Under the pieces are notes generated by a model. It was not told the DNA's origin, did no database searches, and saw only the letters and a program-made list of their open reading frames with translations. Source: Neoroseomonas eburnea (GTDB lineage: Bacteria > Pseudomonadota > Alphaproteobacteria > Acetobacterales > Acetobacteraceae). From it: a DNA stretch of 64,000 nt. The stretch covers positions 113,216 through 177,215 of the forward strand of contig NZ_JAAEDL010000009.1 in assembly GCF_018129005.1 (NCBI RefSeq). Direction: 5' to 3'. A program made the position numbers and the translations under genes. Of the stretch, positions 17,404-25,406 are shown piece by piece (the stretch's first letter is position 1; every line of letters begins with the position of its first letter).

Positions 17404-18960
17404 TCAGGGCCGCATCTGCAATCGCGACGGTACCGGCTGGCGCAACGGATCGGCCATGCGCGCGAAGTCGCAGAGCAGCGGGCGCGTCGCCCGCGGGTCG
17501 ATGATCTCCTCGACCCAGAAGGTCTCCGCCGTGCGGAAGGGGGAACGGAGCTGGTTCAGCCGCTCCTCGATCTCCGCGAGTTTCGCGGCCTTGTCCTCCG
17601 CCGCGTCGATCTCGGCGCGGTAGGCCGCCTCGATGCCGCCTTCCAGCGGCAGCGAGCCCCAGCGCGCCGACAGCCAGGCATAGCGCAGCGAGAGCCGGCC
17701 CGCCGGTTGATGCGCCGCGCCCGCCACGCCGAAGGCGTTGCGCACGATGATGGTGCACCAGGGCACGGTGGCCTGGTTCATCGCCGCCATGGCGCGCACG
17801 CCGTGGCGGATGGTGGCGCTGCGCTCGGCCTCGAGCCCCACCATGAAGCCCGGGCAGTCCATCAGGTAGACCACCGGCAGGTGGAAGGTCTCGGCGAGGT
17901 CGATGAAGCGCACCGCCTTCTGGCAGGTGTCAGAGGTCCAGGAGCCGCCGTAGAAGAACGGATCGCTCGCCATCAGCGCGACCGCCCGGCCGTCGAGCCG
18001 CGCAAGGCCGGTGATCAGCGACCGCCCGAACAGCTTGCCCATCTCGAAGAAGGAGCCGCGATCGACCACGCTCTCGATGATCGGCCGCATCTGGTAGACG
18101 CGGCGCCGGTCGCGCGGCACCGCGTTCATCAGCTTCTCGTCGCGGCGCTCCGGATCGTCCTCGCAGGGGATGACGGGCGAGACATCGTGCACCGAGGACG
18201 GCATGTAGGAGAGGAAGCGGCGGGCGCAGTCGAAGGCCTCCTCCTCCGTCTCCACGGCGTGGTCCACGCCGCCGGCCTTGCACTGGGTCTCCCAGCCGCC
18301 GAGTTCCTCCTTGGTGACCGGCGCGCCAAGGCGCGAGACGACCGGCGGTCCGGCGACGAACATCGCGGACTTCTTGGTCATCACGGAATAGTGGCTGGCG
18401 GCGAGACGCGCCGCGCCAAGCCCCGCGACGGAGCCAAGCCCGAGCCCCACCACCGGCACGGCCGAGAGGTTGAGCGTGGTGTAGTTGAACAGCCCGGTGC
18501 CGCCGACGCCGCCGGGCAGGTTGGCGCGGCCCGTCGTCTCGATGGTCTTCACCGAGCCGCCGCCGCCCGAACCCTCGATGATGCGGATGATGGGCATACG
18601 GAATTCATTGGCCATCCGCTCCGCCATCAGCGGCTTCTCGCGGATGGTGGCATCGGCGGAGCCGCCGCGCACGGTGAAGTCGTCGCCGACCAGCACGACG
18701 CGGCGGCCGTCCACCGTCGCGCGACCCCAGACGCAGTTGGACGGGGTCAGCTCGACCAGCCGGCCCTGCGCATCGTAGCTCGCCTTGCCGGCGATCGCGC
18801 CGACCTCGTGGAAGGAGCCGGGATCGGCGAGCTTCTCGACGCGCTCGCGCACGGTCAGGCGGCCGGCATCGTGCTGGCGCTTGACCTTGTCCTCGCCGCC
18901 CATGCGGCGGGCGAATTCCTCGCGGATCCGCAGTTCCTCGAGTTCGGGCTGCCAGGTCAT
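17404..18960 (-). CDS. Acyl-CoA carboxylase carboxyltransferase (beta) subunit
   Basis: Transfers carboxyl from biotin to an acyl-CoA. It has 518 residues in two crotonase-like halves. Features include GDDFTVRGGSADATI, the oxyanion-type glycine run EGSGGGGSV, GLGLGSVAGLGAARLAASHY, and in the second half MDCPGFMVGLEAERSATIRHG and NAFGVAGAAHQ. This is the propionyl/methylcrotonyl-type beta family. I chose the ATG at 18960 (MTWQPELEELR), which fits family starts; a GTG at 19002 would overlap bioY. Carrier and biotin carboxylase are encoded upstream in the same operon. Acyl substrate unknown. Confidence 0.9.
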   Translation of the reverse strand: MTWQPELEELRIREEFARRMGGEDKVKRQHDAGRLTVRERVEKLADPGSFHEVGAIAGKASYDAQGRLVELTPSNCVWGRATVDGRRVVLVGDDFTVRGGSADATIREKPLMAERMANEFRMPIIRIIEGSGGGGSVKTIETTGRANLPGGVGGTGLFNYTTLNLSAVPVVGLGLGSVAGLGAARLAASHYSVMTKKSAMFVAGPPVVSRLGAPVTKEELGGWETQCKAGGVDHAVETEEEAFDCARRFLSYMPSSVHDVSPVIPCEDDPERRDEKLMNAVPRDRRRVYQMRPIIESVVDRGSFFEMGKLFGRSLITGLARLDGRAVALMASDPFFYGGSWTSDTCQKAVRFIDLAETFHLPVVYLMDCPGFMVGLEAERSATIRHGVRAMAAMNQATVPWCTIIVRNAFGVAGAAHQPAGRLSLRYAWLSARWGSLPLEGGIEAAYRAEIDAAEDKAAKLAEIEERLNQLRSPFRTAETFWVEEIIDPRATRPLLCDFARMADPLRQPVPSRLQMRP

Positions 18961-18994
18961 CGGCCTGGCCTCGCTGGTGGTCTTTTCCGGACGA

Positions 18995-19531
18995 TCAAGC
19001 ACGACGCATACCTCGCAGAGCCGACAGCAGCGCGACGCCCAGCGCGGTCTTCACCGCGGTGCCGGGCAGGAAGGGGAGCAGCCCGACCGCGATCGCGCGA
19101 TCGAAGCCGATCATCAGGCCGAGCCAGGCAAGGCCGCAGGCGAACAGCACCGCGTGCCCGGCCAGGAAGGTCGCGGCGCTGCGCGCCACCCCGCGCGTCC
19201 AGCCCTGTGCTGCGAGCCAGCCCGCCAGGGCTGCCGCCGGCACGAAGCCGACCAGGAAGCCGCCGGTCGGCCCGGCCAGCGCGGCGGGCCCCGCGCGGAA
19301 GCCCGCGAAGACCGGCAGGCCCATCAGCCCCTCGGCGAGGTAGAGCAGCACCGTCGCGGCGCCGAGGCGCCAGCCGTAGGCCGCGCCGACCAGCAGCACG
19401 ACCAGGCTCTGCATCGTCATCGGCACCGGCTGCATCGGCACCTGGATCTGCGCCGAGGCGGCGATGGCAAGGCTGCCGCCCAGCGCCAGCAAGGCAGGGC
19501 GGACGAGATCGAGGGCACGGCTGGCGATCAT
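18995..19531 (-). CDS. bioY: Biotin transporter substrate-binding subunit BioY
   Basis: A 178-residue S component of an ECF-type biotin transporter with about six membrane helices. The family signature is clear: IQVPMQPVPMTMQSLVVLL near the N-terminus and AGPTGGFLVGFVPAAALAGW in the middle. No BioM or BioN is visible; solitary BioY proteins are known. It sits between the biotin carboxylase and carboxyltransferase genes, 16 bases after the former, which ties biotin uptake directly to expression of a biotin enzyme. Confidence 0.93.
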   Translation of the reverse strand: MIASRALDLVRPALLALGGSLAIAASAQIQVPMQPVPMTMQSLVVLLVGAAYGWRLGAATVLLYLAEGLMGLPVFAGFRAGPAALAGPTGGFLVGFVPAAALAGWLAAQGWTRGVARSAATFLAGHAVLFACGLAWLGLMIGFDRAIAVGLLPFLPGTAVKTALGVALLSALRGMRRA

Positions 19532-19547
19532 GTCGGGTCTCCGTGGA

Positions 19548-20930
19548 TCAGGCGGCGCTGCGCGCGGCGGCGTCGCGCGCGCGGAAGTCTTCGAGGAAAC
19601 GGGTGTCGACGCCGCCGGCCTGCATGTCCGCGCTGCGCAGCACCCGCGCGAGGAAGGCCGCGTTGAGGCGGACGCCTTCCGCCGCGCAGCTCTCCAGCGC
19701 CGTGGCGAGGCGCTCCAGCGCCTCCGCCCGCGTCGGCGCGTGGGCGATCACCTTGGCGATCATCGGGTCGTAGAAGGGCGTCAGCGTGTCGCCCGCTCGC
19801 ACCCCGGCATCCACGCGCAGGCCGGGACCGGGCTCCGCCAGCCGCAGCGCGGCGATGCGGCCGGGCGAGGGCAGGAAGTTGCGCGCCGGGTCCTCGGCGC
19901 AGAGCCGCGCTTCCACGGCATGGCCCGCCAGGGCGACCTGGTCCTGCGCCAGCGGCAGCGCCTCGCCGGCGGCGATCCGCAGCTGCCATTCCACGAGGTC
20001 GAGGCCGGTCACCATCTCGGTCACCGGATGCTCGACCTGCAGGCGCGTGTTCATCTCGATGAACCAGATGCGCTCGGCCGCCAGCGGCTGGGAGGCATCG
20101 GCGACGAATTCCACCGTGCCGGCGCCGACATAGCCGACCTGCCGCGCCAGCGCGGTCGCGCGGCGGCCGAGCTCGGCGCGCAGCGCGCCGTCCATGCCGG
20201 GCGCGGGGGATTCCTCGACGAGCTTCTGGTTGCGCCGCTGCGGCGAGCAGTCGCGCTCGCCGAGATGGACGACGCCGCCGGCGGCGTCGGCGAAGACCTG
20301 CACCTCGATGTGGCGGGCGCTGGCGACGAGCTTCTCCAGCAGCACCGCGGTATTGCCGAAGGCCGCGGCTTCGCGCTGCGCGGCCGCGAGCGCGGCGGGG
20401 AATTCCTCGGCCGAAGCGGCGCGCCGCATGCCGCGCCCGCCGCCGCCGGCCACCGCCTTGATCATCACCGGGAAGCCGATGCGCGCGGCTTCCGCGGCCA
20501 GGCGCTCCGGCGACTGGTCCGCGCCGTCATAGCCCGGCAGGGCGGGTACGCCGGCGCGGCGCGCCACCTCCTTCGCCGCGGCCTTGCCGCCCATGGCGCG
20601 GATCGCCGCCGCCGGCGGGCCGATGAAGACCAGGCCGGCGGCCGCGCAGGCCTCGGCGAAGTCGGCATTCTCGCTCAGGAAGCCGTAGCCCGGATGCACC
20701 GCCCGCGCGCCGCTGCGCCGCGCCGCGTCGAGGATCGCGGGGATGGAGAGGTAGCTGTCGAGCGGACGCGGCGGGCCGATGCGCTCCGCCGCGTCGGCGG
20801 CGGCGACGTGCAGCGCCGTCGCGTCCGCGTCCGAATGGACCGCCACCGTCGGGATGCCGAGCCGCCGGCAGGTGGCGGCGATGCGGCAGGCGATCTCGCC
20901 GCGGTTGGCGATCAGGACGGGGCCGATCAC
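19548..20930 (-). CDS. Biotin carboxylase subunit of an acyl-CoA carboxylase
   Basis: ATP-grasp enzyme that carboxylates biotin on its carrier. It has 460 residues starting at GTG 20930 (MIGPVLIANRGEIACRIAAT). Motifs: the glycine-rich ATP loop KAVAGGGGRGMR, the catalytic region RDCSPQRRNQKLVEESP, EFVAD and MNTRLQVEHPVTEMVTGLDLVEWQL. Length matches stand-alone biotin carboxylases; there is no fused carrier domain, which instead is the separate 73-residue protein one base upstream. It is presumably a partner of the carboxyltransferase at 17404. Confidence 0.93.
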   Translation of the reverse strand: MIGPVLIANRGEIACRIAATCRRLGIPTVAVHSDADATALHVAAADAAERIGPPRPLDSYLSIPAILDAARRSGARAVHPGYGFLSENADFAEACAAAGLVFIGPPAAAIRAMGGKAAAKEVARRAGVPALPGYDGADQSPERLAAEAARIGFPVMIKAVAGGGGRGMRRAASAEEFPAALAAAQREAAAFGNTAVLLEKLVASARHIEVQVFADAAGGVVHLGERDCSPQRRNQKLVEESPAPGMDGALRAELGRRATALARQVGYVGAGTVEFVADASQPLAAERIWFIEMNTRLQVEHPVTEMVTGLDLVEWQLRIAAGEALPLAQDQVALAGHAVEARLCAEDPARNFLPSPGRIAALRLAEPGPGLRVDAGVRAGDTLTPFYDPMIAKVIAHAPTRAEALERLATALESCAAEGVRLNAAFLARVLRSADMQAGGVDTRFLEDFRARDAAARSAA

Positions 20931-20931
20931 G

Positions 20932-21153
20932 TCACGCCACCAGCGTCGCGACGGCCTGGCCTTCCTCGATCTGATCGCCCTCGGCGACCAGCACGGCGAG
21001 CACCATGCCGTCGGCCGGCGCCATCACCGGGATCTCCATCTTCATGGATTCCAGGATCACCAGGGTGTCACCCTCGGCCACGCGGGTGCCGGGGGCGGCC
21101 TCGATCTTCCAGACGGCGGCCGTGAGTTCGGCGACGACGGTGATCTCGGCCAT
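20932..21153 (-). CDS. Stand-alone biotin carboxyl carrier protein
   Basis: A 73-residue protein that is only a biotinyl domain. The biotinylation motif ESMKMEIPV holds the target lysine, flanked by the hairpin glycines GTRVAEGDTLVILE and EGDQIEEGQAVATL. The Pro/Ala linker and N-terminal region of AccB are absent, so it is of the short carrier type seen with propionyl/methylcrotonyl-like carboxylases. It is first in the minus-strand operon, with a dyad 23 bases upstream of its ATG and a good ribosome site (CAGGAGGAACC). Confidence 0.92.
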   Translation of the reverse strand: MAEITVVAELTAAVWKIEAAPGTRVAEGDTLVILESMKMEIPVMAPADGMVLAVLVAEGDQIEEGQAVATLVA

Positions 21154-21175
21154 GATGGTTCCTCCTGGGACGAAA

Positions 21176-21191
21176 ATTTGTTATCACAAAT
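21176..21191. promoter_or_regulatory. Probable GntR operator upstream of the biotin carrier operon
   Basis: Near-perfect dyad ATTTGT-TATC-ACAAAT (7 of 8 pairs) in the gap between the divergent carrier gene and GntR gene. A related site occurs at 21946-21963 upstream of the CoA-transferase; both contain ATTTGTGAT on the reverse strand. This suggests that one regulator, most likely the GntR encoded between the two sites, controls both operons and itself. Confidence 0.65.
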
Positions 21192-21243
21192 GTCCGTCCT
21201 TTGGCGGCGCTGTCAAGCGGGTGTGATGAGGGGGAGGAAGCTC

Positions 21244-21927
21244 GTGGACGTCGAGGTGCAGCCAGCCAGCCCGGAGCGCGTGGCGGTCCGCGTGCACCAA
21301 TGGCTGCGGCAGGAACTGATGCGCAGCCGCTTCCGCCCGGGCGAGAAGCTGAAGCTGCGCAGCCTGGCGGCGGAGCTCGGCGTCAGCCTGACGCCGGTGC
21401 GCGAGGCGCTGGCGCGGCTGGTCAGCGAGAACGCGCTCGAACAGGTGGACCACCGCTCCGCCCGCGTCCCGATCCTGTCGGACGAACGGCTGCGGGAGGT
21501 CTGCGAGCTGCGCATGGAGCTGGAAGGCAAGGCCGCTGAACGGGCGGCGGAACGGGCCACCCCGGCCGATGCCGACCGCCTGGCCGCCATCCACGCCCGC
21601 ATGACCGAGGCGCGCATCGCCGGCCGCGCGCCGGAGATGCTGGTCGAGAACGAGCGGTTCCACATGGAGCTGTGCGCGCTGTCCGGGATGCCCGTGCTGC
21701 TCCACATCATCGAGGGGTTGTGGCTGCGCTGCGGCCCCCTGAACTTCTCGCTGCTCAGCATGCGCTTCCTCCATCGGCCGGAGGAGCACCCGCACCACGA
21801 GATCATCCGCGGCCTGCGCGCCGGCGACGGGGCGCTGGCGCGGCTCGCGGTGCAGCGGGACATCGCGGTCTACTCGGATGCGATCCTGCGGCGCCTGCCG
21901 GCCATCAACGCGGCGGCGAAGGGTTGA
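21244..21927 (+). CDS. GntR family regulator (FadR-like)
   Basis: Winged-helix DNA-binding domain (VHQWLRQELMRSRFRPGEKL, then LAAELGVSLTPVREALARLVSEN) followed by an FCD ligand domain (LREVCELRMELEGKAAERA, ENERFHMELCALSG). The GTG at 21244 is preceded by a strong ribosome site (GGGGAGGAAG) and is preferred; an upstream ATG at 21226 would add six residues. It lies between two similar dyads and between two operons of what looks like one pathway, so it is the likely local regulator. Confidence 0.88.
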   Translation: MDVEVQPASPERVAVRVHQWLRQELMRSRFRPGEKLKLRSLAAELGVSLTPVREALARLVSENALEQVDHRSARVPILSDERLREVCELRMELEGKAAERAAERATPADADRLAAIHARMTEARIAGRAPEMLVENERFHMELCALSGMPVLLHIIEGLWLRCGPLNFSLLSMRFLHRPEEHPHHEIIRGLRAGDGALARLAVQRDIAVYSDAILRRLPAINAAAKG

Positions 21928-21945
21928 CTCGGGAGAATTTCTGAA

Positions 21946-21963
21946 ATTTAGTGATCACAAATT
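21946..21963. promoter_or_regulatory. Probable GntR operator upstream of the CoA-transferase operon
   Basis: Imperfect dyad around GTGATCAC: ATTTAGTGATCACAAATT. It shares ATTTGTGAT (reverse strand) with the site at 21176-21191. It lies 44 bases before the start of the CoA-transferase gene, in the 79-base gap after the GntR stop, so the downstream genes may have their own regulated promoter. Confidence 0.55.
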
Positions 21964-22006
21964 CGGCTGCTGCCCGAACGGGTGTGGCCAGGAGGAAATC
22001 GTCCCG

Positions 22007-24376
22007 ATGCCGCGTGACAGCGACGCCCCCCTGCCGCTCGCCCATCTGCGCGTGATGGAGGCAGGCGAGGGCGTCGCCCTCGCCTATGCCGGCAAGCTCT
22101 TCGCCGATTTCGGCGCGACCGTCGTGAAGCTGGAACCGCCGGGCGGCGACCCGCTCCGCCGGGCGCCGCCGCTGGTCGAGAGCGGCGCCGGTCCCCAATC
22201 GGCACTCTTCGCCTGGCTCAACACCAACAAGCGCAGCGTGACGCGCGCGCCCGACGCCGGCGCGTTCGACGTGCTGCTCGACGCCCGCCCACCCGGGGCG
22301 CGCGGCGGGGAGGCACCGATCACGGCCCTGATCTCCTGGTTCGGCGAGAGCGGCCCCTATGCCGGCTTCGCGGCGACGGACGTCACCTGCCGCGCACTGG
22401 CCGGCGTCCTTGCCGGCACCGGGCCGGCGGAAGGTCCGCCTGCCATGCTCGGCGGCATCGCCGGCGCGGTGGTGGGCGGCATCGCCGCCTTCAATGCGGT
22501 GGCGGCCGCGCTGTTCTCCGGAGCGCCGCGGCGGCTCGAGGTCAGCATCCACGAAGCCAATGTGGCCATCGCGGAATACCAGGCGACGCAGGGGCTGACG
22601 CATCCCGAGGTGGACCGCCGCCATGGCGTGAACCGCTTCGCGCCGACCAGCCCGCTCGGCGTCTATCGCTGCAGGGAAGGCTGGCTCGGCGTCACCATCG
22701 TCACGCCGGCGCAGTTCCGCGCCTTCTGCGACATGATCGGCGCGCCGGAGCTCGGTCGCGACCCGCGCTTCGTCATGGGCATCGACCGGCTGCGCCATGC
22801 CGACGAGCTGGAGGCGCTGTTCGTGCCGCGCCTCGCGGAACGGACCGCCGATGAATGGTTCGCCGAGGCGCTTGAACGCCGCCTGCCTTTCGCCGTGGTG
22901 CCGGACATCGCACGGCTGCTGGCGACGCCCACCCATCGCGCCCGCGATGCCTTCGGCACCGTGCGCATCGGCGAGGCCGCCTTCGAGGGCCCGACCGTGC
23001 CGCAGCGCCTGACCCGCACACCGCCGCTCGCCGGCGGCCGCGCGCCGCTGCCCGGCGAGCATGACGCCGCGACCTTCCCGGCCCGGCCGGCCGCCGCGCC
23101 CCGCCGCGCCGGCGGCCTGCCGCTCGCCGGGCTGCGCGTGGTGGACCTGTCGATGGGCTGGGCCGGGCCGCTCTGCACGCGCCAGCTCGCCGATCTCGGC
23201 GCCGAGGTGCTGAAGGTCGAGGCGTTGCAGTACCCGGACTGGTGGCGCGGCGTCGATCCGCGCGACGCCTTCTTCGCCGAGCGGCAATACGAGAAGGACA
23301 TCCGCTTCTGCGTGCTGAACCGCAACAAGGCGGGGATCACGCTCGACCTCTCCTCGGCCGAGGGCGCGGCGCTGCTGCGGCGCCTGGTGCGCGATGCCGA
23401 TGCGGTGGTGGAGAACTACGCGCGCGAGGTGCTGCCGAAGCTCGGCCTCGACTACGCCGCGCTGTCGCGGGAACGGCCGGACCTGGTGATGGTCTCGATG
23501 CCGGCCTTCGGCGGCACGGGGCCCTGGCGGGACGCCCGCGCCTACGGCTCGACGCTGGAGCACGCCTCCGGCCTGCCGAGCGTCTCCGGCGAGGCGCATT
23601 GGCCTCCCACCACCAACCAGCTCGCCTACGGCGACCCGATCGGCGGGCTGAACGCCGCCGCTTCGCTGCTGGCCGCCCTTCTGCACCGTGCGCGGACGGG
23701 CGAGGGCCAGCATGTCGACCTCGCCCAGGTCGAATGCATGTTCCCGCTGGTCGCGCCCTGGATCGTGGCGCAGTCGGCGACGGGCTCGCCCGGCCCGCGC
23801 CTCGGCAACCGGCACCCGGAGCATGTGCCGCATGGCTGCTTCCCCTGCGCCGGGGAGGGATGGCTCGCGGTGGCGGTGACGGACGAGGCCGCCTGGCATG
23901 GGCTGTGCCGCGCCATGGGCCGCGCCGATCTCGCCGCCGACCCGGCGCTGACGGCCGCCGCCGGCCGGCGCGCACGGGAAGTGGCGCTGGAGGCGGCGAT
24001 CGCCGACTGGACGCGCGGGCGGGATGCCGAGCTCGCGATGGCGGCGCTGCAGGCCGAAGGCGTCGCGGCCGGCGTGGTGCGCTGGCCGACCCGCCTCTAC
24101 GAGGATGCGCATCTGCGCGCGCGCGGCTTCTGGCAGGAGACGGACCGCGCCTGGCTCGGCCCGCACCGCCAGCCCTCCGCCCCGTTCCGCGACGCCGGCG
24201 GCGCACCCTTCGCGGTGCGCCGCCCGGCGCCGACGCTCGGCGAGGACAATGCCGCGGTGCTCGGCGGGCTGCTCGGTCTGGCCCCGGCGGAGCTCGCGCG
24301 CCTCGAGGCCGCGCGGGTGATCGGCACCGAGGCGATCCCCGTCTCCCAGCGCAAGGCCCGTGCCGCCGTGGGCTGA
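22007..24376 (+). CDS. Tandem CaiB/BaiF-type (class III) CoA-transferase
   Basis: A 789-residue protein with two class III CoA-transferase units, roughly residues 8-345 and 370-775. Each starts with the family pattern (LRVMEAGEGVALAYAGKLFADFG; LRVVDLSMGWAGPLCTRQLADLG). Usual single-unit enzymes are about 400 residues. The second unit keeps the catalytic aspartate in GEGQHVDLAQVE. In the first the matching segment reads RRLEVSIHEA, with Glu in that place. The ribosome site AGGAGGAAAT precedes the ATG. It is the first gene of a plus-strand operon with tctC and an enolase-superfamily gene. Acyl substrates unknown. Confidence 0.88.
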   Translation: MPRDSDAPLPLAHLRVMEAGEGVALAYAGKLFADFGATVVKLEPPGGDPLRRAPPLVESGAGPQSALFAWLNTNKRSVTRAPDAGAFDVLLDARPPGARGGEAPITALISWFGESGPYAGFAATDVTCRALAGVLAGTGPAEGPPAMLGGIAGAVVGGIAAFNAVAAALFSGAPRRLEVSIHEANVAIAEYQATQGLTHPEVDRRHGVNRFAPTSPLGVYRCREGWLGVTIVTPAQFRAFCDMIGAPELGRDPRFVMGIDRLRHADELEALFVPRLAERTADEWFAEALERRLPFAVVPDIARLLATPTHRARDAFGTVRIGEAAFEGPTVPQRLTRTPPLAGGRAPLPGEHDAATFPARPAAAPRRAGGLPLAGLRVVDLSMGWAGPLCTRQLADLGAEVLKVEALQYPDWWRGVDPRDAFFAERQYEKDIRFCVLNRNKAGITLDLSSAEGAALLRRLVRDADAVVENYAREVLPKLGLDYAALSRERPDLVMVSMPAFGGTGPWRDARAYGSTLEHASGLPSVSGEAHWPPTTNQLAYGDPIGGLNAAASLLAALLHRARTGEGQHVDLAQVECMFPLVAPWIVAQSATGSPGPRLGNRHPEHVPHGCFPCAGEGWLAVAVTDEAAWHGLCRAMGRADLAADPALTAAAGRRAREVALEAAIADWTRGRDAELAMAALQAEGVAAGVVRWPTRLYEDAHLRARGFWQETDRAWLGPHRQPSAPFRDAGGAPFAVRRPAPTLGEDNAAVLGGLLGLAPAELARLEAARVIGTEAIPVSQRKARAAVG

Positions 24377-24430
24377 TGTCACGCAGAACGGCCGCGGAAA
24401 GCGGCCGGCCAGGAAGGAGGAAACCAAAGG

Positions 24431-25399
24431 ATGACCATCCGCATCGGCCGCCGCGCGCTCGTCGCCGGCCTCGCAGCCCTGCCCGCGGCGGCGATCGCGC
24501 AGGACATCGGCTGGCCTTCGCGGCCGCTGCGCATCGTCTATCCCTTCGCGCCGGGCGGCGGCGACTTCCTCGCCCGCGCCATCGCCGAGAAGCTGCGCGA
24601 GACGATCGGCCAGAGCGTGGTGGTGGAGAACCGCCCCGGCGCCAATACGATGATCGCCGCCGAGCACGTCGCTCGGTCGGACAAGGATGGGTACACGATC
24701 GGCTGGGTCGCGACCTCGACCCTGGTGATGAACCCGAACCTCTATCCGAACATCCCCTACCGGCTGGAGGATTTCGCGACGCTGCGCATGGCCTATCGCG
24801 CGCCCGTCGCCTTCGCCGTCAGCGCGGCGTTGCCGATCCGCACGGTGCAGGAGGCGATCGCCCACATGCGCGCCAAGCCCGGGGAAGGCGTGGGCAGCGT
24901 CGGGAACGGCAGTTCGCCCCACGTCTTCATCGAGATGATGGCGGGCCTCACCGGCGTCAGCATCGAGAGCGTCGCCTATCGCGGGGAAGCGGCGATCGTC
25001 TCCGACCTGATGGCGGGCCGCGTGCCCTTCTATGCGGGGTCCACCAATTCGCTGCTGCCGCATCGCGAGGGCGGGCGGTTCCGCATCCTCGCCGTCTCCG
25101 CGCCGGAGCGCCTCGCCGTGCTGCCCGAGGTGCCGACCTTCCGGGAGGCGGTGCATCCCGACCTCGTCATGCGCTACTGGCACGGCCTGGTGCTGCCCGC
25201 CGGCGTGCCGCAGCCGGTGCGGGTGCGGCTCGCCGATGCGATCGGCGCCATCTTGCGCACCGACTTCCTGCGCCAGCGCGCGACGCCGGACATGGAACTG
25301 GCCGATGTCGCGCTCGATGACTTCGCCGCGCTGATCCGCGACGAGCAGGCGCGCTACGGGCGTGTCATCCGCGAGCGCAACATCACCGTGCAAAGCTGA
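24431..25399 (+). CDS. TctC-type tripartite tricarboxylate transporter binding protein
   Basis: A 322-residue periplasmic binding protein. Signal: MTIRIGRRALVAGLAALPAAAIA, with an RR that could direct Tat export. Then WPSRPLRIVYPFAPGGGDFLARAIAEKL, ENRPGANTMIAAEHVA and SVAYRGEAA. It has a strong ribosome site (GGAAGGAGGAAACC). It is the third TctC in the region and is less similar to the other two than they are to each other. Again there are no TctA/B genes. It likely binds the acid metabolised by the surrounding enzymes; that is inference. Confidence 0.9.
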   Translation: MTIRIGRRALVAGLAALPAAAIAQDIGWPSRPLRIVYPFAPGGGDFLARAIAEKLRETIGQSVVVENRPGANTMIAAEHVARSDKDGYTIGWVATSTLVMNPNLYPNIPYRLEDFATLRMAYRAPVAFAVSAALPIRTVQEAIAHMRAKPGEGVGSVGNGSSPHVFIEMMAGLTGVSIESVAYRGEAAIVSDLMAGRVPFYAGSTNSLLPHREGGRFRILAVSAPERLAVLPEVPTFREAVHPDLVMRYWHGLVLPAGVPQPVRVRLADAIGAILRTDFLRQRATPDMELADVALDDFAALIRDEQARYGRVIRERNITVQS

Positions 25400-25406
25400 C
25401 CGCGCG

